Source: Chionis minor
Lineage: Eukaryota; Chordata; Aves; Charadriiformes; Chionididae
Assembly (NCBI GenBank): GCA_013398295.1
Contig: VZSF01001210.1
Coordinates: 93,248-157,247, forward strand
Length of the DNA stretch: 64,000 nucleotides
Reading direction: 5' to 3'
Position 1 is the first letter of the stretch, and every line of letters begins with the position of its first letter. Below the pieces are notes generated by a model. That model saw nothing but the letters and a program-made list of their open reading frames with translations. It was not told where the DNA came from and did not search any database. The translations under genes and the position numbers were made by a program. This document shows, piece by piece, positions 62,471-64,000 of the stretch.

Positions 62471-64000
62471 TTTAATGTCTATAGATGGGTCCATCTGCTG
62501 TAAAAAAAAAGCAAGTGCTCCGCGCCGTTCAGGATCCAGCCCTCTGGAAATGCAATTTGTGTCTTACAGGAGGCAGAACGAGTGCAGGCTATCCTTCAGG
62601 GCTCTGTGCAATTGCGTCTTCTGGTCGGCCAGATTGTCACCCTGGGTTAAAAACAACGCTTGGCTCTCCTCTGCTTAACCATTGGACTTGAGCGAAGGCC
62701 TATGACACCTCCTCCAAACTCTCTCTCAGGGGAATTAGGGAATGCAGGTCTAACGAGGACTGAGTGGAAGGCATAGATTATCTCAGGGACTCCTTGGGGT
62801 GAGCAAGGTCCTGCCGTGCCTGATCACAGAGCTCCTAGCACTGGGGATTAACAACGAGGTGCTAGTGACTTGGGGCGTCAGGGTCGACGGGGACCTTTCC
62901 ACCAGTGACAACAGGCGCAGCAACAAGCGCTGGAGAAGGAAAAACCACAAGGAACAGCAGAAACTGGCCCTTGGCAATGGGAGGAGACGGCCGGGCGGCT
63001 GCCTTGCATCAGGCTACAGTGGTAATTCACAGCAGCCTCCAGGAATCCAGCCTCTTGTTGTCCGAGAGTGTCATAATTCCCTCAATTGTGCTTGGGAGCT
63101 GAAATTACTCAATACGTTGTTTCCCCCCCCAACTTGCTGACTGATTGCAAACAATCTGCCACAGTCTGCTGGAGCGCGCCACGCTCCAGAGGCAGAATTA
63201 GCTGTGGATGCTCATGCCAATGGTGCAGCTTTGCTTTCAAGGACACGCTGAGGGTTTCTGAGCTGGGTGGGGGTCTTGTGGCAACCCCCCCCCCCCGCCC
63301 TAGATCTGCAAGGCATTTCCCCAGGGCAGCCCCTTGCCGGAGTCGGAGCTGCTGCCACATCGATTGTCTGGGTGCAGAGTTTAATTGTCACTTGTCTCAC
63401 TGGTGCAAATTAATTTTGCGTGCAGAGAGTCCGTGTCTGTGCGTGTGTGGGGGCGGCTGATCCTTTAACCTCTGCGGTGCCGGGGATGCTGGTAGCAGCT
63501 TGGGGAGCCACCACCGTGCAACGACCCCCCATCTGCCACGCGCGCATCTGCCGTGGGCCACAGAAGCCTGTTCGGGTGGAGGAAGGTGAAGAGCTCTCCT
63601 CTGCCACAACGGCGGGCAAGGAACCAGGCAGAGGAACTTCCCGTCCTCAGCACCACGCGTGGATGCTGAACATCCAGTGAGACCCTCTTTAGCCCAGGGC
63701 TTTGTTGCTCCTCCAGCACCGCACACAGGGACTGGATGCATTTTTCCCCCCCTTCTGAAAATTAATCAAAGGTGAAGTCTGCGCCCCCCGCACGCACACG
63801 GGGCTGCTTTAAAGCACAGCTCTAACCTGAGCACAGGGATGGGGAAGGTCTCAATCCCAAGCAGCTGAGCCAGGTCGGTGCTCTCAGGGCAGTGGTGCCA
63901 CCTGCGATTCGTCCCCCATGGCTGGGGCATCCTTAGGGTTGGCTCCTCCACCCCTGCTGGATGCTCACTCCAAAAATCAGTGGGGGTCTGCTACAGACCA

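Larger units (their letters stand above)
58946..64000. other. Intergenic flank to right edge, no gene recognised
   Basis: This is GC-rich sequence with two AT-rich non-repetitive islands (59700-59960 and 62140-62470, listed separately) and a C run at 63283-63296. Frames such as 60877-61524 (215 codons) and 60700-60137 (187 codons) have no recognisable domain. The window ends without reaching another gene. Confidence 0.55.

Noticed and set aside
1..64000. CRISPR arrays, bacterial operons, phage, tRNA or rRNA genes
   Set aside because: No spaced short-repeat arrays, ribosome-binding sites with tandem genes, or cloverleaf-forming sequences were seen. The window is vertebrate nuclear DNA.

Overview
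This is a vertebrate, almost certainly avian, nuclear genomic window. It carries many CR1 LINE 3' ends with the typical bird terminus (tandem copies of ATTCTATG), and split exons with GT..AG splice sites. It contains no bacterial-style operons, RNA genes or CRISPR arrays. The only protein-coding gene I can support is the 5' part of CTNNA1 (alpha-E-catenin) on the minus strand. Four consecutive coding exons (12834-12728, 10425-10230, 3536-3370 and 1629-1510) splice in frame to codons 1-196. This covers most of the N-terminal vinculin-homology domain, which binds beta-catenin and homodimerises. The rest of the gene lies beyond the left edge.

Layout. 1-12.8 kb holds coding exons 2-5 and their introns; a 1-kb sense CR1 fills more than half of intron 4. 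12.8-28.3 kb is the long AT-rich first intron, with one short antisense CR1. 28.3-29.4 kb is a CpG-rich region expected to hold the CTNNA1 promoter and non-coding exon 1, but a 495-base run of N (28787-29281) removes its centre. 29.4-31.0 kb holds two CR1 copies in tandem directly against the island. 31-64 kb is a GC-richer 5' flank. It has no exon I can defend, but contains five more CR1 fragments, a 54-bp minisatellite, GATA, CA and AAT microsatellites, a pair of about 325-bp inverted repeat arms 2 kb apart, and several AT-rich islands that look like candidate conserved non-coding elements.

Assembly quality matters here. Besides the 495-base gap there are two single-N joins. The one at 33542 separates two 203-bp copies that read as identical, which looks like an uncollapsed contig overlap. 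The one at 58866 sits beside a GATA microsatellite.

I did not find a new biological system. The items most worth a second look are the inverted repeat at 47.8/50.1 kb, the missing CTNNA1 promoter core with a possible divergent transcript, and the false duplication at 33.3-33.7 kb. Most long open frames in the right half are GC-rich chance frames, CR1 remnants or microsatellite translations.
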